Positions 1 to 10,724 are shown, numbered from the stretch's first letter. The stretch: 64,000 bases of DNA from Parabacteroides goldsteinii DSM 19448 = WAL 12034 (GCF_000969835.1 NZ_KQ033912.1:1640586-1704585), one strand, 5' to 3'. Made by a program: numbers and translations. The notes: generated by a model from the letters alone, not told the origin.

Positions 1-104
1 TGCATTCGTTTTTTCGAGTGAATGACACTAAAGTAAACAATACCCCCCTATTTACATTCTCTTGGACGAAATTTATTTCATGGATGTTTCATGATTGTTT
101 ATTT

Positions 105-3100
105 TTAAAATGAAATATTAGCACCAAAAGCAAACTGCCTCAAAGAGGTATATTGGGGAGTCGCTCCTAGTTCCGGATCTTGTCCAGGATATTTCGTAAT
201 ATTAAATACATTTTCAATGGAAATATAGACACGCAGGTTTTCAATGAATACTTTTTTAGAAACAGAAACCGGTACCGTATACCCGAATGTCAGATTCTTT
301 AATTTCAAATAATTGGCATTATATAAATAAAGAGATGTACCCTCCGCATTCTGATTCCCACTCGCAGTAGTGACCAAACGACCATATTTACTGTTTATAT
401 TAGTTCTGGGATCTGACGGATCGTCTGGATTATAAAAATAACGATTATCTGCCACATCTTTACCTAAAGAATAACCCACATTGGCTGCAAGAGAATTATG
501 ACCAAATGTTGGTCCCCAATACAATTTAAAACCAGCGGCCCCAGCCCAATTCATCGAAATATCGAAACCTCTCCAAGCTGCCGACATCTGAAATCCGAAA
601 TTAAATTTAGGATCTGCCGATACATTTTGAAATTCACGGTCATCCGTTCCTCCATAAATGCCATCACCATTGACATCGGCATAAATATAATCTCCATACC
701 ATATCTTACTTTTATCTACAGTTTTATTAGGCATAAATGTATATCCTTCTGCTATCATCGCTTTCAACCAGGCCATATCCAATTCCGTACGGATCATACC
801 ATCAGCGGGACCTCCGGCGACACCGTCAACATCGTATCCCTTTCCCGAACCTTTATAAGGCGAACGGAGATAAAACTCTTTTTTCATATTTCCCTCGATA
901 ATAGGATCCACGGCAGAAGAACTGGATGCCACATCACCGATATTGCTTTTCCAATTGCCATTCTCATCATACCCCGCCTGAAATACACCTTTGTATTTAT
1001 CTATCTTATTCGGCGTATATGAGAAGTTTCCGGAAACAGAATAATTCACTTCTCCCGCTTTATCGTTCCAACCTAACGTCAACTCTACCCCTTTAGTACT
1101 CATTTCAGCGATGTTCTGGCGGGGAGCCGTCTTATTTCCGGCTGTCAGATAAATAGAAGGAGTAAATAAAATGCCTGTAGTCTTTTTGTGGAAAACATCA
1201 GCGGTAAATGAAAGACGATTATTAAGAGCATTTAAATCAACACCGACATTGACCATTTTGGATGTTTCCCATGATAACATACTATTCGCAATAGATGTCG
1301 AAGCCAAACCAGAAACCAGTTTACCTCCTAGCGGATATTTCGCACTGGCATACGTTGACATATATTCATATTCTCCCACATCCGTACCTCCATTATTTCC
1401 GACAGAACCATAAGAAACACGTAGCTTCAGATTGTCCAACCAATTCCGCGTATTATCCATAAAACTTTCTTCCGTTATTCGCCAGGCAGCAGAAAAAGAA
1501 GGGAAAGTTCCCCAACGATAGTCCCTGTGATAACGGGCATTACCGTCATGACGGAGATTCGCTTCAAACAAATATTTTGACTTATACGCATAGTTAATCC
1601 TTCCGAAGAAAGAACGGCTGGCTCTGTCGAAAGCACCACCTCCGATACTCTGCATTTCGGTTGCGGAGCCGGGAGTATGGATACTGGAATCAATCAATCC
1701 TTTTTTCGTTGCATTACGAGTATTCTGTTTATAATAATACTCTTCATATCCCGCCAAAATGCCTAAATCGTGATCTTCAGCAAACGTCGCATTATAACGT
1801 AATATATTTTGTATTGTATAACTGTAATCCGCACGGTTATAGAAATCAGTAGTCATCTCTGACGGTGCGGTAGCTGGTGTCAATATCACTCCATCGCTAA
1901 ATCTTACCCTGTCATACGGATTTGTCCATGTCTCGTTATCTTCCCAATATCGTTTATAGTTCAAATTAAAATCCCATGACAATCCTTTTATCGGGGTGAT
2001 GGTAGAATACAAAGTCGTATTGAAATTCGTTTTCTGTTTCGAACCGGCAATATCGTGCAATCTCGCCAAAGGATTATTAGCCATCGTATTTTCTTCCGGA
2101 GCTTCCGGGGCTCCGTACTGACCATTCCATATCGGATAAACTCCGGCAATAGCACTTCTCAGCCCCTCGTTCGCATTGTCAAAATTAGCAGGTTCTTTAT
2201 CTTCCTGAGAAGCAAAAGTACGGGTTCCGACCGTTAACCACTTTGTTATATCTGCTTCGATATTCGCACGTAAAGAATATTTCCGAATTCCTGTATTATC
2301 GACTAAACCGGGATTATCCAGATAACCCGCAGACATCAATACGCGCAGTTTGTCCGTTCCTCCGGTAATAGATACATTATGATCATTGATTATACCATGG
2401 TTAAACATTTCCTTTTCCCAATCAGTATTCGGATAAGCAACATAATTCGGGATACCATTCTCCGTTAACCCATTAGGATCTTTTTCTGCAGCCCTCCAGG
2501 CTTCAATAGTGGCCTCCGAAAAGTGGTTCGGTCGACCCATATTTTCATAGGCTTCATTAATTCTTTCCATATAATCGCCATAATTGGTCACCTGTTCAAT
2601 CAAATTGGTCGGACGGGCATACGAAAGACGACCAGAATAAGAAATAGAGAGTTTACCTGCTTTACCCTTCTTTGTGGTTATCAGAATAACACCGTTAGCC
2701 GCACGAGAACCATAGATGGAAGATGAAGCGGCATCTTTCAATACGGATATGTTTTCGATATCCTGCGGATTGATCAGGTCCATGGAACCTTCTATTCCAT
2801 CAATCAAAACCAGCGGATCGGAGTTATTCAACGTACCGATACCACGAATCCTGATTTTAGAGCCATCACTACCCGGATTACCGGAACTTTGCTGAACCTG
2901 TACACCGGCACTAAGACCTGCCAGTGCATTCGACACATTCGTCACAGGACGGGACAGCGCCTGATCTTCAAAATTGACGGACGAGATAGAACCGGTCAGG
3001 TTCACCTTTTTCTGTGTGCCGTAACCGACAACCACCACCTCATCGAGCGCTTCCGAATCTTCCACTATTTTGATCGTGAAAGAGGTTTGGTTATTGACCG

Positions 3101-3440
3101 GAATTTGTTGTTCCCTGTATCCGATAAAAGATACGACCAACGTCGATTTCGGGGAAACCTCCAACGTGAATTTACCTTCCATGTCGGTAATCGTTCCGTT
3201 GGTTGTTCCTTTTTCTACGATATTGGCACCGGCAACAGGACCGAACTGATCCTCCACAACACCGGTTACCGTCAATTTCGCCTGTTGTGTGGAAGGGTTA
3301 ACAAAGACCTCCCGATTTACATCCGTACCGTTGATAGCCGGGCTATCAACGGGTGTTGCAGCTGCAACAGAAGCCATAAACATAAAGGCTCCGGCAAATG
3401 CAAGCCTCGATGTCGGATAATTTTTACAATTCTCCATCAT
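105..3440 (-). CDS. SusC/RagA-family TonB-dependent outer membrane transporter
   Basis: Imports oligosaccharides across the outer membrane with TonB energy, normally as a complex with a SusD lipoprotein. The 1111-residue protein has a signal peptide (to about residue 28), a carboxypeptidase-regulatory-like domain (about 55-130), a TonB-box-like stretch EVVVVGYGTQKK, a plug domain with the family signature LVLIDGIEGSMD and SIYGSRAANGVILITTKKG, then a long barrel ending in RQFAFGANISF with the usual terminal Phe. There is no N-terminal STN domain, so control by the hybrid two-component system upstream is more likely than by a sigma/anti-sigma pair. It is the fourth gene of a leftward operon. 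SusD should follow left of position 1 and cannot be seen. The first two codons are both Met and either could start. Substrate unknown; neighbours suggest a uronate-containing glycan. Confidence 0.96.
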   Translation of the reverse strand: MMENCKNYPTSRLAFAGAFMFMASVAAATPVDSPAINGTDVNREVFVNPSTQQAKLTVTGVVEDQFGPVAGANIVEKGTTNGTITDMEGKFTLEVSPKSTLVVSFIGYREQQIPVNNQTSFTIKIVEDSEALDEVVVVGYGTQKKVNLTGSISSVNFEDQALSRPVTNVSNALAGLSAGVQVQQSSGNPGSDGSKIRIRGIGTLNNSDPLVLIDGIEGSMDLINPQDIENISVLKDAASSSIYGSRAANGVILITTKKGKAGKLSISYSGRLSYARPTNLIEQVTNYGDYMERINEAYENMGRPNHFSEATIEAWRAAEKDPNGLTENGIPNYVAYPNTDWEKEMFNHGIINDHNVSITGGTDKLRVLMSAGYLDNPGLVDNTGIRKYSLRANIEADITKWLTVGTRTFASQEDKEPANFDNANEGLRSAIAGVYPIWNGQYGAPEAPEENTMANNPLARLHDIAGSKQKTNFNTTLYSTITPIKGLSWDFNLNYKRYWEDNETWTNPYDRVRFSDGVILTPATAPSEMTTDFYNRADYSYTIQNILRYNATFAEDHDLGILAGYEEYYYKQNTRNATKKGLIDSSIHTPGSATEMQSIGGGAFDRASRSFFGRINYAYKSKYLFEANLRHDGNARYHRDYRWGTFPSFSAAWRITEESFMDNTRNWLDNLKLRVSYGSVGNNGGTDVGEYEYMSTYASAKYPLGGKLVSGLASTSIANSMLSWETSKMVNVGVDLNALNNRLSFTADVFHKKTTGILFTPSIYLTAGNKTAPRQNIAEMSTKGVELTLGWNDKAGEVNYSVSGNFSYTPNKIDKYKGVFQAGYDENGNWKSNIGDVASSSSAVDPIIEGNMKKEFYLRSPYKGSGKGYDVDGVAGGPADGMIRTELDMAWLKAMIAEGYTFMPNKTVDKSKIWYGDYIYADVNGDGIYGGTDDREFQNVSADPKFNFGFQMSAAWRGFDISMNWAGAAGFKLYWGPTFGHNSLAANVGYSLGKDVADNRYFYNPDDPSDPRTNINSKYGRLVTTASGNQNAEGTSLYLYNANYLKLKNLTFGYTVPVSVSKKVFIENLRVYISIENVFNITKYPGQDPELGATPQYTSLRQFAFGANISF

Positions 3441-3484
3441 AATAATATTATTTGAGTAAATGAATAATAGATTTTCCTGTATGG

Positions 3485-4732
3485 CTAATCTATATTTTGT
3501 TTGTTAATCAGATGTTTGTAACGGGTCAAGGCCTCCAGATAATAGTAATCCGCATAAATAAGCGGTACATCTATTTCCGACTTATGAGGCAGACTGCCCG
3601 TGCAGTGCATAATAATGAAATCGGCATTGCCGCCCAGCGGGGCACGATAATCCGGTGAAGAAAGACTTTTCAGCATCCTGACAGCCATCTCGGTATATGC
3701 TTTATTGGCGCTGAACTCGCCCAATTCGAAAAGAGCCGAGCAAACGATTGCAGCCGCAGAAGCATCCCTGACTTCTCCTTTAAACTCTTTGGCATAAGAA
3801 TCGCCATCGGGTGTAAAGCCGGCCTCCCCCACATTGAAATCCCACATAGGAACCAGATCGTCCGGAAGATGCCGGATAAAGTAATCGGCAAAATTTTCGG
3901 CCGCTTCCAGATAGACCGGGTATTTTGTCTCTCTGTACATCATCGTATAACCATAGACTGCCCAGGCTTGTCCACGCGACCAGGTGGAGTTGTCGCTATA
4001 GCCCTGACAGGTCTGGCGGTGCAGCGGCTGACCGGTAATCGTATCGTAATCCACCACATGATAGCTGCTGTAATCATCCCTGAAATGATATTTCAAAGTC
4101 GTGTTTGCATGAGCGACAGCTATATCATGATATTTTGTATCACCTGTTATGCGGGATACATAAAACAACAGTTCCAGATTCATCATATTGTCGATGATAA
4201 CCGGGTAAAACCATTCGGAACCATCCCATGCTTTCCGGTAATCCCATGATTCGATAGCCTGTACCCGTTCGTCGAAACGTGTACACAACGAATTGGCACT
4301 TTCTATCAGAATATCCTGATAGCCTTCTTTGGGAGCCAGACGCTCTGCATTGCCATAACTGCAATACATCATAAAACCGATGTCATGATTTCCGGTAAAA
4401 GACTTGTGCGGTTCAAGCGGATAAGTCCATTTCTCCGCATAGGTCACCCATTTTTTGTCTCCCGTCAGCTCATACAGATACCAAAGGGCTCCGGGGAAAA
4501 ATCCGGGTGTCCAGTCATGTCTCGAAGTGGAGACAAGACGCCCTTCCGCATCTGTTGTCCGCGGATAGTTTTTTCCGTTATATTCTCCTACACTGTTAAG
4601 TAATAACTGCATCTGTTCCGATGCAAAATTCACGTTTTCCTGAATAAAGGACTCTTCCGTATCTTTTCTCTGATTACAACCTGTCACCGACAAAACCATT
4701 AAAAAGCAACAGAACAAAGCTGTTTTCTTCAT
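3485..4732 (-). CDS. GH88 unsaturated glucuronyl hydrolase, lipoprotein
   Basis: Glycoside hydrolase family 88 removes the 4,5-unsaturated uronic acid left on oligosaccharides by a polysaccharide lyase. Seen: 415 residues; a lipoprotein signal with lipobox LSVTGC; the family motif HDWTPGFFPGALWYLYELTG near residue 72; HDIGFMMYCSYG, whose Asp matches a catalytic position; and IDNMMNLELL, which carries the second conserved Asp. The alpha/alpha toroid is full length. It lies 44 bp upstream of susC and 21 bp downstream of the DUF2264 gene, so all three are probably one transcript. The lipobox suggests a membrane-anchored enzyme facing the periplasm. GH105 is a related alternative, but the HDWTPGFFPG and HDIGF motifs fit GH88 better. 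Confidence 0.93.
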   Translation of the reverse strand: MKKTALFCCFLMVLSVTGCNQRKDTEESFIQENVNFASEQMQLLLNSVGEYNGKNYPRTTDAEGRLVSTSRHDWTPGFFPGALWYLYELTGDKKWVTYAEKWTYPLEPHKSFTGNHDIGFMMYCSYGNAERLAPKEGYQDILIESANSLCTRFDERVQAIESWDYRKAWDGSEWFYPVIIDNMMNLELLFYVSRITGDTKYHDIAVAHANTTLKYHFRDDYSSYHVVDYDTITGQPLHRQTCQGYSDNSTWSRGQAWAVYGYTMMYRETKYPVYLEAAENFADYFIRHLPDDLVPMWDFNVGEAGFTPDGDSYAKEFKGEVRDASAAAIVCSALFELGEFSANKAYTEMAVRMLKSLSSPDYRAPLGGNADFIIMHCTGSLPHKSEIDVPLIYADYYYLEALTRYKHLINKQNID

Positions 4733-4753
4733 GTCTGATATGTATATAATGTG

Positions 4754-5998
4754 TTATTTCATGATTGACTCGTGATAATCTTTCGGGAAAACTTTTCCGC
4801 CCCATGCACGCAGCGAAGTCCATTCTTCGGCGGGAGAAGTCCAGAAAGGATGATCGGCAGGCAATCCCAATGGCAGGAAACCCAGCGATGTCATATAAAG
4901 ACTGCCGTTATCCGTATAATAATCGGCCAGATTCGGCTGATGACCGACAAAGCCCAACTGAAGGAATCCTTCTTTATTAAAATTACCATCCTGGCTGAAC
5001 ATACGTTTCATCACAGTGGTCAGAGCACTTCTGACCTGGCCGTTTGTAAGTGTTTCAGGCAATCCATATTTCCAGGCAGATAGTCCCAGGGATTGAAAAG
5101 CGGCAAGGCGATAGGTCATCGACCGCCCGACGGCAGGATAGGCTCCTTCCGGAGATATCAGTCGCTCGATAATTACATTATAGCGTTGCATGCGGCGGAA
5201 TGCCAGGTCGAAACTGACCGGTTTATGTATGGGAGTATCTTTGATAGCCTCCGTCACTTCAACCATCATCGGGTGAATCACGTAAGCATTATAATAATCG
5301 AAAGAGATTTCCGGACCGTCCGAATACCATCCGTCCCCTTTGTACCATTCGTTCATCTTCTGAAGCCCCACTTCAATGACAAAAGCATCATACTCCTCGC
5401 CTATCGATAAAAGAAATGTTTCAACCATCGTCCTGAAAAGCAACCAGTTATTATAGGCGGGGCGTACCCACTTCAGGCTATGGAAAGTATCTATATACCG
5501 TTGTTTCGTCACACTGTCCAAAGGTTCCCATAACGCTTTCGGAGCACGCAGGAAACTGTTTGCCAGATAAGAGGCATCGCATAAAATCTGTCCTTCCCCT
5601 TCCCATTTCAGATAATCGGGACTTTCGGGGTCTACTGCATTTGCATAACTCTTTAACGCCCATTCACGTAACCGGCAGCGCATTTTCCCCTCTTCCGTAT
5701 CATCGTCCGGCAAACTTAACCAAGGAGCCAAACCAGCCATCAACCGCCCGAAAGTTTCCAGATAAGTCACATCGGGGGCACGCCCTTTCAACCAACTCGG
5801 ACTCAGTTCGACCGTCATATTCTTTCTAAGTTCCCCCTTGCTCATATTACTCAGTACAGGCTCGGATATACGATACAGCAAAGAGCACCAATAAGCCCTG
5901 TCGTTTTGTTCCAGATTCTGCTTCTTCCCTTTCGCACATAAAGAAACCGTACAAACAAAAGAAAGAATACAGATGTAGATAATGGATCTGTTTTTCAT
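4754..5998 (-). CDS. DUF2264 family protein, probable secreted PUL glycosidase
   Basis: 414 residues with an N-terminal signal peptide (cleaved around SLCAKG), followed by a predicted all-helical toroid typical of DUF2264. Visible conserved stretches are YLETFGRLMAGLAPWLSLPD, NNWLLFRTMVETFLL, WYSDGPEISFDYYNAYVIHP, and RAWGGKVFPKDY near the C terminus. DUF2264 proteins recur in Bacteroidetes PULs. From memory, some are classed in CAZy as a beta-glucuronidase family (GH154); I could not verify this. Its place between a hybrid two-component regulator and a GH88 gene supports a role in releasing or trimming uronic acids. The family call is firm; the reaction is inference. Confidence 0.85.
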   Translation of the reverse strand: MKNRSIIYICILSFVCTVSLCAKGKKQNLEQNDRAYWCSLLYRISEPVLSNMSKGELRKNMTVELSPSWLKGRAPDVTYLETFGRLMAGLAPWLSLPDDDTEEGKMRCRLREWALKSYANAVDPESPDYLKWEGEGQILCDASYLANSFLRAPKALWEPLDSVTKQRYIDTFHSLKWVRPAYNNWLLFRTMVETFLLSIGEEYDAFVIEVGLQKMNEWYKGDGWYSDGPEISFDYYNAYVIHPMMVEVTEAIKDTPIHKPVSFDLAFRRMQRYNVIIERLISPEGAYPAVGRSMTYRLAAFQSLGLSAWKYGLPETLTNGQVRSALTTVMKRMFSQDGNFNKEGFLQLGFVGHQPNLADYYTDNGSLYMTSLGFLPLGLPADHPFWTSPAEEWTSLRAWGGKVFPKDYHESIMK

Positions 5999-6169
5999 GT
6001 TCCTGAAATTAGATTTATGTAATGTGATATTTATCTCTCAACCCGGGGCAAAAGTAGAAGGAGAGGCATGTTCAGACTTGGCAGAATAATGCAAAAGATA
6101 GGCACAAATAGTGCATATCCACTTTTAACAGATTTATTTATAACGGCTTAGATATTAAAGTCGAAAATT

Positions 6170-9100
6170 TCACCCCCTACTATTCCTATACTCCATCGGG
6201 GAAGCATTGAATTGATTTTTGAAGCAACGGCTGAAGTAGCGGGGAGAACCGAAGCCGAGCATATCGGCTATTTCGGCAATCTGTAAATTCGTGTCGTCCT
6301 TTAAGAGGAAGGCTGCTTTTTTCAGTTTATAGTTAAGGATAAAATCATTGGGAGTCATCCCGGTGAGTTGCTTAAATTTGCTGAAAAGGGAACGGCGGCT
6401 TATAGCTACTTCTTCCGCCAACTTATCGATCGAAAACTCCGTATCGCTCAGATAGGCTTCTATAACAGACTCAACCTTCTGCAAGAACTTCTTATCCGTT
6501 TCATTATTAGCCAGTAATTGCATGGTCGAGGCCGGCTCATGCTGATATTTTTGCTGCTGGAGAAGCCTGTTTCGGATCAGGTTATTACATTTGACAAGTA
6601 ATATTTTCGTATTGAACGGTTTTGTTATATAATCGTCCGCCCCTTTCATCAACCCTTCTATATTATCTTCGGTGGAAGACAGGGCTGTCAACAGGACGAC
6701 AGGGATATGGCAGGTGGCAATATTCTGCTTCAGTTCAAAACACATCTGGTCGCCATACATTCCGGGCATCATTATATCGCTCACAATAATATCCGGCTCT
6801 TCTTCATGGGCAATGCGAAGCCCTTCCACCCCGTCATAAGCCTGTAAAACCTGATAGAATGGAGAGAAAAGAGTGTTCAATGTTTCCTGCAACTCCCTGT
6901 TATCTTCCACTATCAAAATCTTATAACGGCTCTCGTCTTCTTTTTGCAAAGCAGGCACCTCCAAATCATGCAAATCATCCAGAGCAACAGACTCAACCGG
7001 CATGTAACCGGTCATTGTATTTACCGCGCCGGCAGTCTCCCCTATTTTTACATGGGCATCCTTTTCAAAATGCAATTTGCCGGGAAGCAAGGTGATTATA
7101 AAAATACTGCCATAATTCAATTTACTCTCTACCTGGATTTTTCCATGATGCAATTCGATAATCTCTTTGCAGAGGGCAAGTCCGAGACCGGTACTGAACT
7201 CTTTCTGGGAAGAAAGAAAACTGTTTGAAGCCTGATAGTAACGCTCGAAAATAGTCGATAAATCTTTCTTGTCGATACCGATACCACTGTCGATCACTTT
7301 GATTACAATCTGCTCATCAACAACATCTGCGACCAACTCGATACTTCCCTGCACCGGAGTAAATTTGAAAGCATTCGATAAGACATTGGAAACAACCTTT
7401 TGCAATTGTTTCGGGTCGAACCAGCACGGTATCGAATCTTTTAAGGCTGAGAAAGAATAACGGATCTGGTTCGTCTGCGCTTTCTCTTCAAAAAAGATAT
7501 AGATATTACGAAGGAAAGGGATCAAATCCTGTTCAGATACGTTCAGACAGGTTTGTTTCTGCTCCGCTTTCTGAAAATCCAGCAGTTCGTTAATCAGATT
7601 CTGCATCTGGAAGGTCGTTTTATACACTTTGTTGATCTGGTTACGCACAGCCAACGACACCGTATTACCGTTCAATAATAACTCTATCTGAGAAATTATC
7701 AGGGAAAGAGGCGTCCTGAACTCATGGCTGACATTCGTAAAGAAAGAAATCTTTGCCTTATTCAGGTTAGTTATATACTCTTTCTCCTTCCGTTCGTATT
7801 CAAGGGAAGCCTCCAACTTCACCCGGCGCTGACGGAAAGAAAGGAAAGCATACAGCAGACCGGAAAATAATGCAATATATAACACCCAGGCTAACGGAGT
7901 ATTATAAAAAGGCGGCAGGATGGTTATCGCCATCCGTATCTCTTTCAACTGATCATTTTCAGCCTTCTTCTCCCGTACATGAAGCGTATAATCACCGGGG
8001 GAAAGGTTGGTATAACTGAGATGCATGTTGTGCGTCGGTATCCATTCCGGATCGAAACCATCCAGCTTGTATTCATAAACAGATGAATTATTCGATTGCA
8101 GGGAATTATTGCTTGCAAAACTGAGAATAAGATTATTCTGCTCATGCGACAAGGTCAATTGCGCGGTATAGGCGGGAATTACCGTCAGGATGCCGCTCTG
8201 GTCCGAAGGGGTGATTGTTTTATGATTAATTGCCAGATTTGAAAAATACAGGTCATAGTTCTTATCGTTCCAGATAATGTTATCCTCCCAAAAAGAGATC
8301 ATTCCGTCCGCCGATCCGACAAAAACCTCCTTATTCCTGCATCTGTATATCCCGCATCCACTGTTGATCGCAGAGAAAGGCAGGTCCTTCACAATACTGG
8401 CAGAGAAAACCTGCTCACCGGTTTCCGGGTTCATTATGGAGAGGCCTTTATTACAACTAATAATCAGATTCCCGTTTTGTGCCTCGGCCATCGAATAGCA
8501 AAAGTCACTCAGCAACTGTTCCTTCTCCGCATTATAATTCGTAAAATTATCATCGTTTTCATTATACAGAAAAATGCCGTCACCCGCCGTCGTAACAAAT
8601 ATCTTATTCCCGGCAACCTCGACCAAAGAGGTCATGAATGCAGCTCCTAGTCCTTTCTCCCCCGTACTATATGTTTGCCTTGCAGACGGCTCTTTTAGCG
8701 GTATACGGGTTATACTTGAAAAATGAGCCAACCATAAATTATCTTTTGAGTCAATGATAAACTGGTTGCCGTAGAATGTTTTTTCATCGGAGCCTGGGAA
8801 TAAGGGTGTAATCTCACCGGTCCCTTTTTTCAGTTTGAAAAGTCCGTAATCGTCCACAAAAATGACATATTCTTTATAGACTCTCAGCCAACTGATATTC
8901 GTATGCAGCCCGGCAGAATGCGGTTCCTTATCTATATAATTATAAAACCGGTCACTACTTATATCCAGGCGGCAGAGTCCGCCGGTGTATGTCCCGATAT
9001 ACAGTTGGTTTTCTTCCGGGTCATAATCTATACATTTCAGATTATTATGCTTGATGGAATTTCCACCGGAAGAGGCCGTGTAATAAGAGAACAAACCTGT

Positions 9101-10183
9101 TTTCCGGTCGAGCTTGTTCAAACCTCCCCCGTCCGTACAAATCCAGAGATTACCTGCATTATCCTCCGTCATCTGTCCGATAATAGGGAAATTCAGACAC
9201 TCCTTCCGTAGCGGATCATCCGAATAGAAGTTGAACATATTTCTCCTGGAATTAAAATAATTAACTCCCCCGTAATAAGTCCCGGCCCACAACACAGCTT
9301 GTTTGTCAACGAACAAAGACAGGATAGACGAATGGGTCAGGGAGCCTCTTACATGATCTTTTTTATAAGAAGAAAAATGTTTTGCAACCGGATCGTATTT
9401 GTTCAGTCCATAAAACGTTCCGATCCAGATATTACCGGAATAATCCTCAACAATAGAGCGTATATAATTGTGGCTGATTGAGTTTTCATTTTTGTCTGAC
9501 ACAAATTCTGTCAACTTGTTATCCGTACCACACAAGTACAAACCGCTAAGACGGGTTCCTATCCACACGTCGTAAGTCGAACTTTCAAACAGGACCGATA
9601 TATCCTTTTCCGGAATGACACACTGTTTTTCACCACCTTGTTCCATCCTATAAAGTCCTTTCCGCGTGCCGATCCACAATTGTTTCCGGCTGTCATAGCA
9701 AACAGAAGTGATATTATCCTTTACCCCCGTTACCTGAAATAAATCAATGCTCTTTTCTGCTGGATTCCAAGTAAAAATACTGTCGCCCGAAGAAAGAAAT
9801 ATCTGGTTTTGCGCTTTCTGTAACGAAGAGATACGTGTTTTCAAGGCATAAAAACAATCTTCTTTCAGATCATATCGGACAAGAAGATTACCGATCGTAA
9901 AAAAGACATCCCCCTCGTCCGTTCCTGTTATATGGTTAACAGTATAGTTAGTGACAGACCTGTTCAATAACTGGGAATAATTTTTATAATTGACGATTTC
10001 CTCCCCGTTGTAAATACATACCCCTTCCTCTGTGCCGAACCATATCCTGCCCAGCTTATCCTGATAGATGGCATGAACGGATAACTGCGGAAGTCCGTCT
10101 TTAACACCTAAGTGATTAAAATAGACAGGCCGGGCCGTTACCGCAGACATCACAAGTAATATGGTAATAAGAAAAAATCGCAT
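6170..10183 (-). CDS. Hybrid two-component system sensor/response regulator (HTCS)
   Basis: One polypeptide senses a periplasmic oligosaccharide and activates the adjacent PUL. From the start chosen here (about 1337 residues): signal peptide; two seven-bladed Reg_prop propellers, with recurrent IWFGTEEG / LWIGTRKG / LWICTDGGG blades; a Y_Y_Y domain (YEYKLDGFDPEWI); one membrane helix (WVLYIALFSGLLYAFL); HisKA with phospho-acceptor His in FFTNVSHEFRTPLSLI; HATPase with DSGIGIDKKDL and GLGLAL; a receiver with IVEDN, phospho-acceptor Asp in IIVSDIMMPG, and a TKPF Lys; and a C-terminal AraC HTH. The frame is open to 10303, but the Met at 10183 (MRFFLITILL...) starts a proper signal peptide and has an AGGA just upstream; the Met at 10210 is an alternative. 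It reads toward the PUL genes it probably controls. Confidence 0.96.
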   Translation of the reverse strand: MRFFLITILLVMSAVTARPVYFNHLGVKDGLPQLSVHAIYQDKLGRIWFGTEEGVCIYNGEEIVNYKNYSQLLNRSVTNYTVNHITGTDEGDVFFTIGNLLVRYDLKEDCFYALKTRISSLQKAQNQIFLSSGDSIFTWNPAEKSIDLFQVTGVKDNITSVCYDSRKQLWIGTRKGLYRMEQGGEKQCVIPEKDISVLFESSTYDVWIGTRLSGLYLCGTDNKLTEFVSDKNENSISHNYIRSIVEDYSGNIWIGTFYGLNKYDPVAKHFSSYKKDHVRGSLTHSSILSLFVDKQAVLWAGTYYGGVNYFNSRRNMFNFYSDDPLRKECLNFPIIGQMTEDNAGNLWICTDGGGLNKLDRKTGLFSYYTASSGGNSIKHNNLKCIDYDPEENQLYIGTYTGGLCRLDISSDRFYNYIDKEPHSAGLHTNISWLRVYKEYVIFVDDYGLFKLKKGTGEITPLFPGSDEKTFYGNQFIIDSKDNLWLAHFSSITRIPLKEPSARQTYSTGEKGLGAAFMTSLVEVAGNKIFVTTAGDGIFLYNENDDNFTNYNAEKEQLLSDFCYSMAEAQNGNLIISCNKGLSIMNPETGEQVFSASIVKDLPFSAINSGCGIYRCRNKEVFVGSADGMISFWEDNIIWNDKNYDLYFSNLAINHKTITPSDQSGILTVIPAYTAQLTLSHEQNNLILSFASNNSLQSNNSSVYEYKLDGFDPEWIPTHNMHLSYTNLSPGDYTLHVREKKAENDQLKEIRMAITILPPFYNTPLAWVLYIALFSGLLYAFLSFRQRRVKLEASLEYERKEKEYITNLNKAKISFFTNVSHEFRTPLSLIISQIELLLNGNTVSLAVRNQINKVYKTTFQMQNLINELLDFQKAEQKQTCLNVSEQDLIPFLRNIYIFFEEKAQTNQIRYSFSALKDSIPCWFDPKQLQKVVSNVLSNAFKFTPVQGSIELVADVVDEQIVIKVIDSGIGIDKKDLSTIFERYYQASNSFLSSQKEFSTGLGLALCKEIIELHHGKIQVESKLNYGSIFIITLLPGKLHFEKDAHVKIGETAGAVNTMTGYMPVESVALDDLHDLEVPALQKEDESRYKILIVEDNRELQETLNTLFSPFYQVLQAYDGVEGLRIAHEEEPDIIVSDIMMPGMYGDQMCFELKQNIATCHIPVVLLTALSSTEDNIEGLMKGADDYITKPFNTKILLVKCNNLIRNRLLQQQKYQHEPASTMQLLANNETDKKFLQKVESVIEAYLSDTEFSIDKLAEEVAISRRSLFSKFKQLTGMTPNDFILNYKLKKAAFLLKDDTNLQIAEIADMLGFGSPRYFSRCFKNQFNASPMEYRNSRG

Positions 10184-10705
10184 TATCCTGTATCGAATTA
10201 TCCCCCTCATATAAAAGTACCGGCCAAAGGTAAAAAATAAAACAAAGATATTCAGCATTAACCTAAGAATTCCGAGATTAACAAAATGACAGCAATGTAC
10301 CATGATAGGGTATAAACCGGTTTAATACTAAATACGCTATTTACAAATATCAAATTGTCAAATCAACCCATTCTTAGAAGAGTTGTACGGAGCAATGTCA
10401 AAACCTATAGTTTTTCATGCGATTGTCAGCGATCAAACGAATAACACTTCAACCGATTTATACATACAAAAACATCTCTATGGAATCCAGGAAGAACATA
10501 ATAAAACAATTTGCTACATTCTTCTCACACACGCCACAAATATGCTACTATAACCTCGATAATCATTTACCCTGCCACAGACAACATAAACTGTTTTTCA
10601 ACATACTTTTCCTCCATGAAAGGGCCTCTCAAAGGAGGGTATTCAACATTAATTAACACAAATCTCAGGTTTAAATAAGCCACCTACTCATTTAAAATAA
10701 AAAAA

Positions 10706-10724
10706 AACTCGTTTAAAACGAGTT
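10706..10724. repeat. Palindromic repeat AACTCGTTT-A-AAACGAGTT
   Basis: Perfect 9-bp arms around one base. Read leftward, the palindrome is followed by a run of T (the A-run at 10699-10707 on the plus strand), which resembles an intrinsic terminator, but no leftward gene ends here. A closely related sequence (GAACTCCGTTTAAAACGAGT followed by T-run) sits at 38763-38787 in another AT-rich gap. It is probably a small dispersed repeat rather than a gene-specific site. Confidence 0.6.

Noticed and set aside
10417..10656. Rightward open frame of 79 codons in the gap before oadG
   Set aside because: No coding-like features, low-complexity composition, no promoter or ribosome site that I can support.
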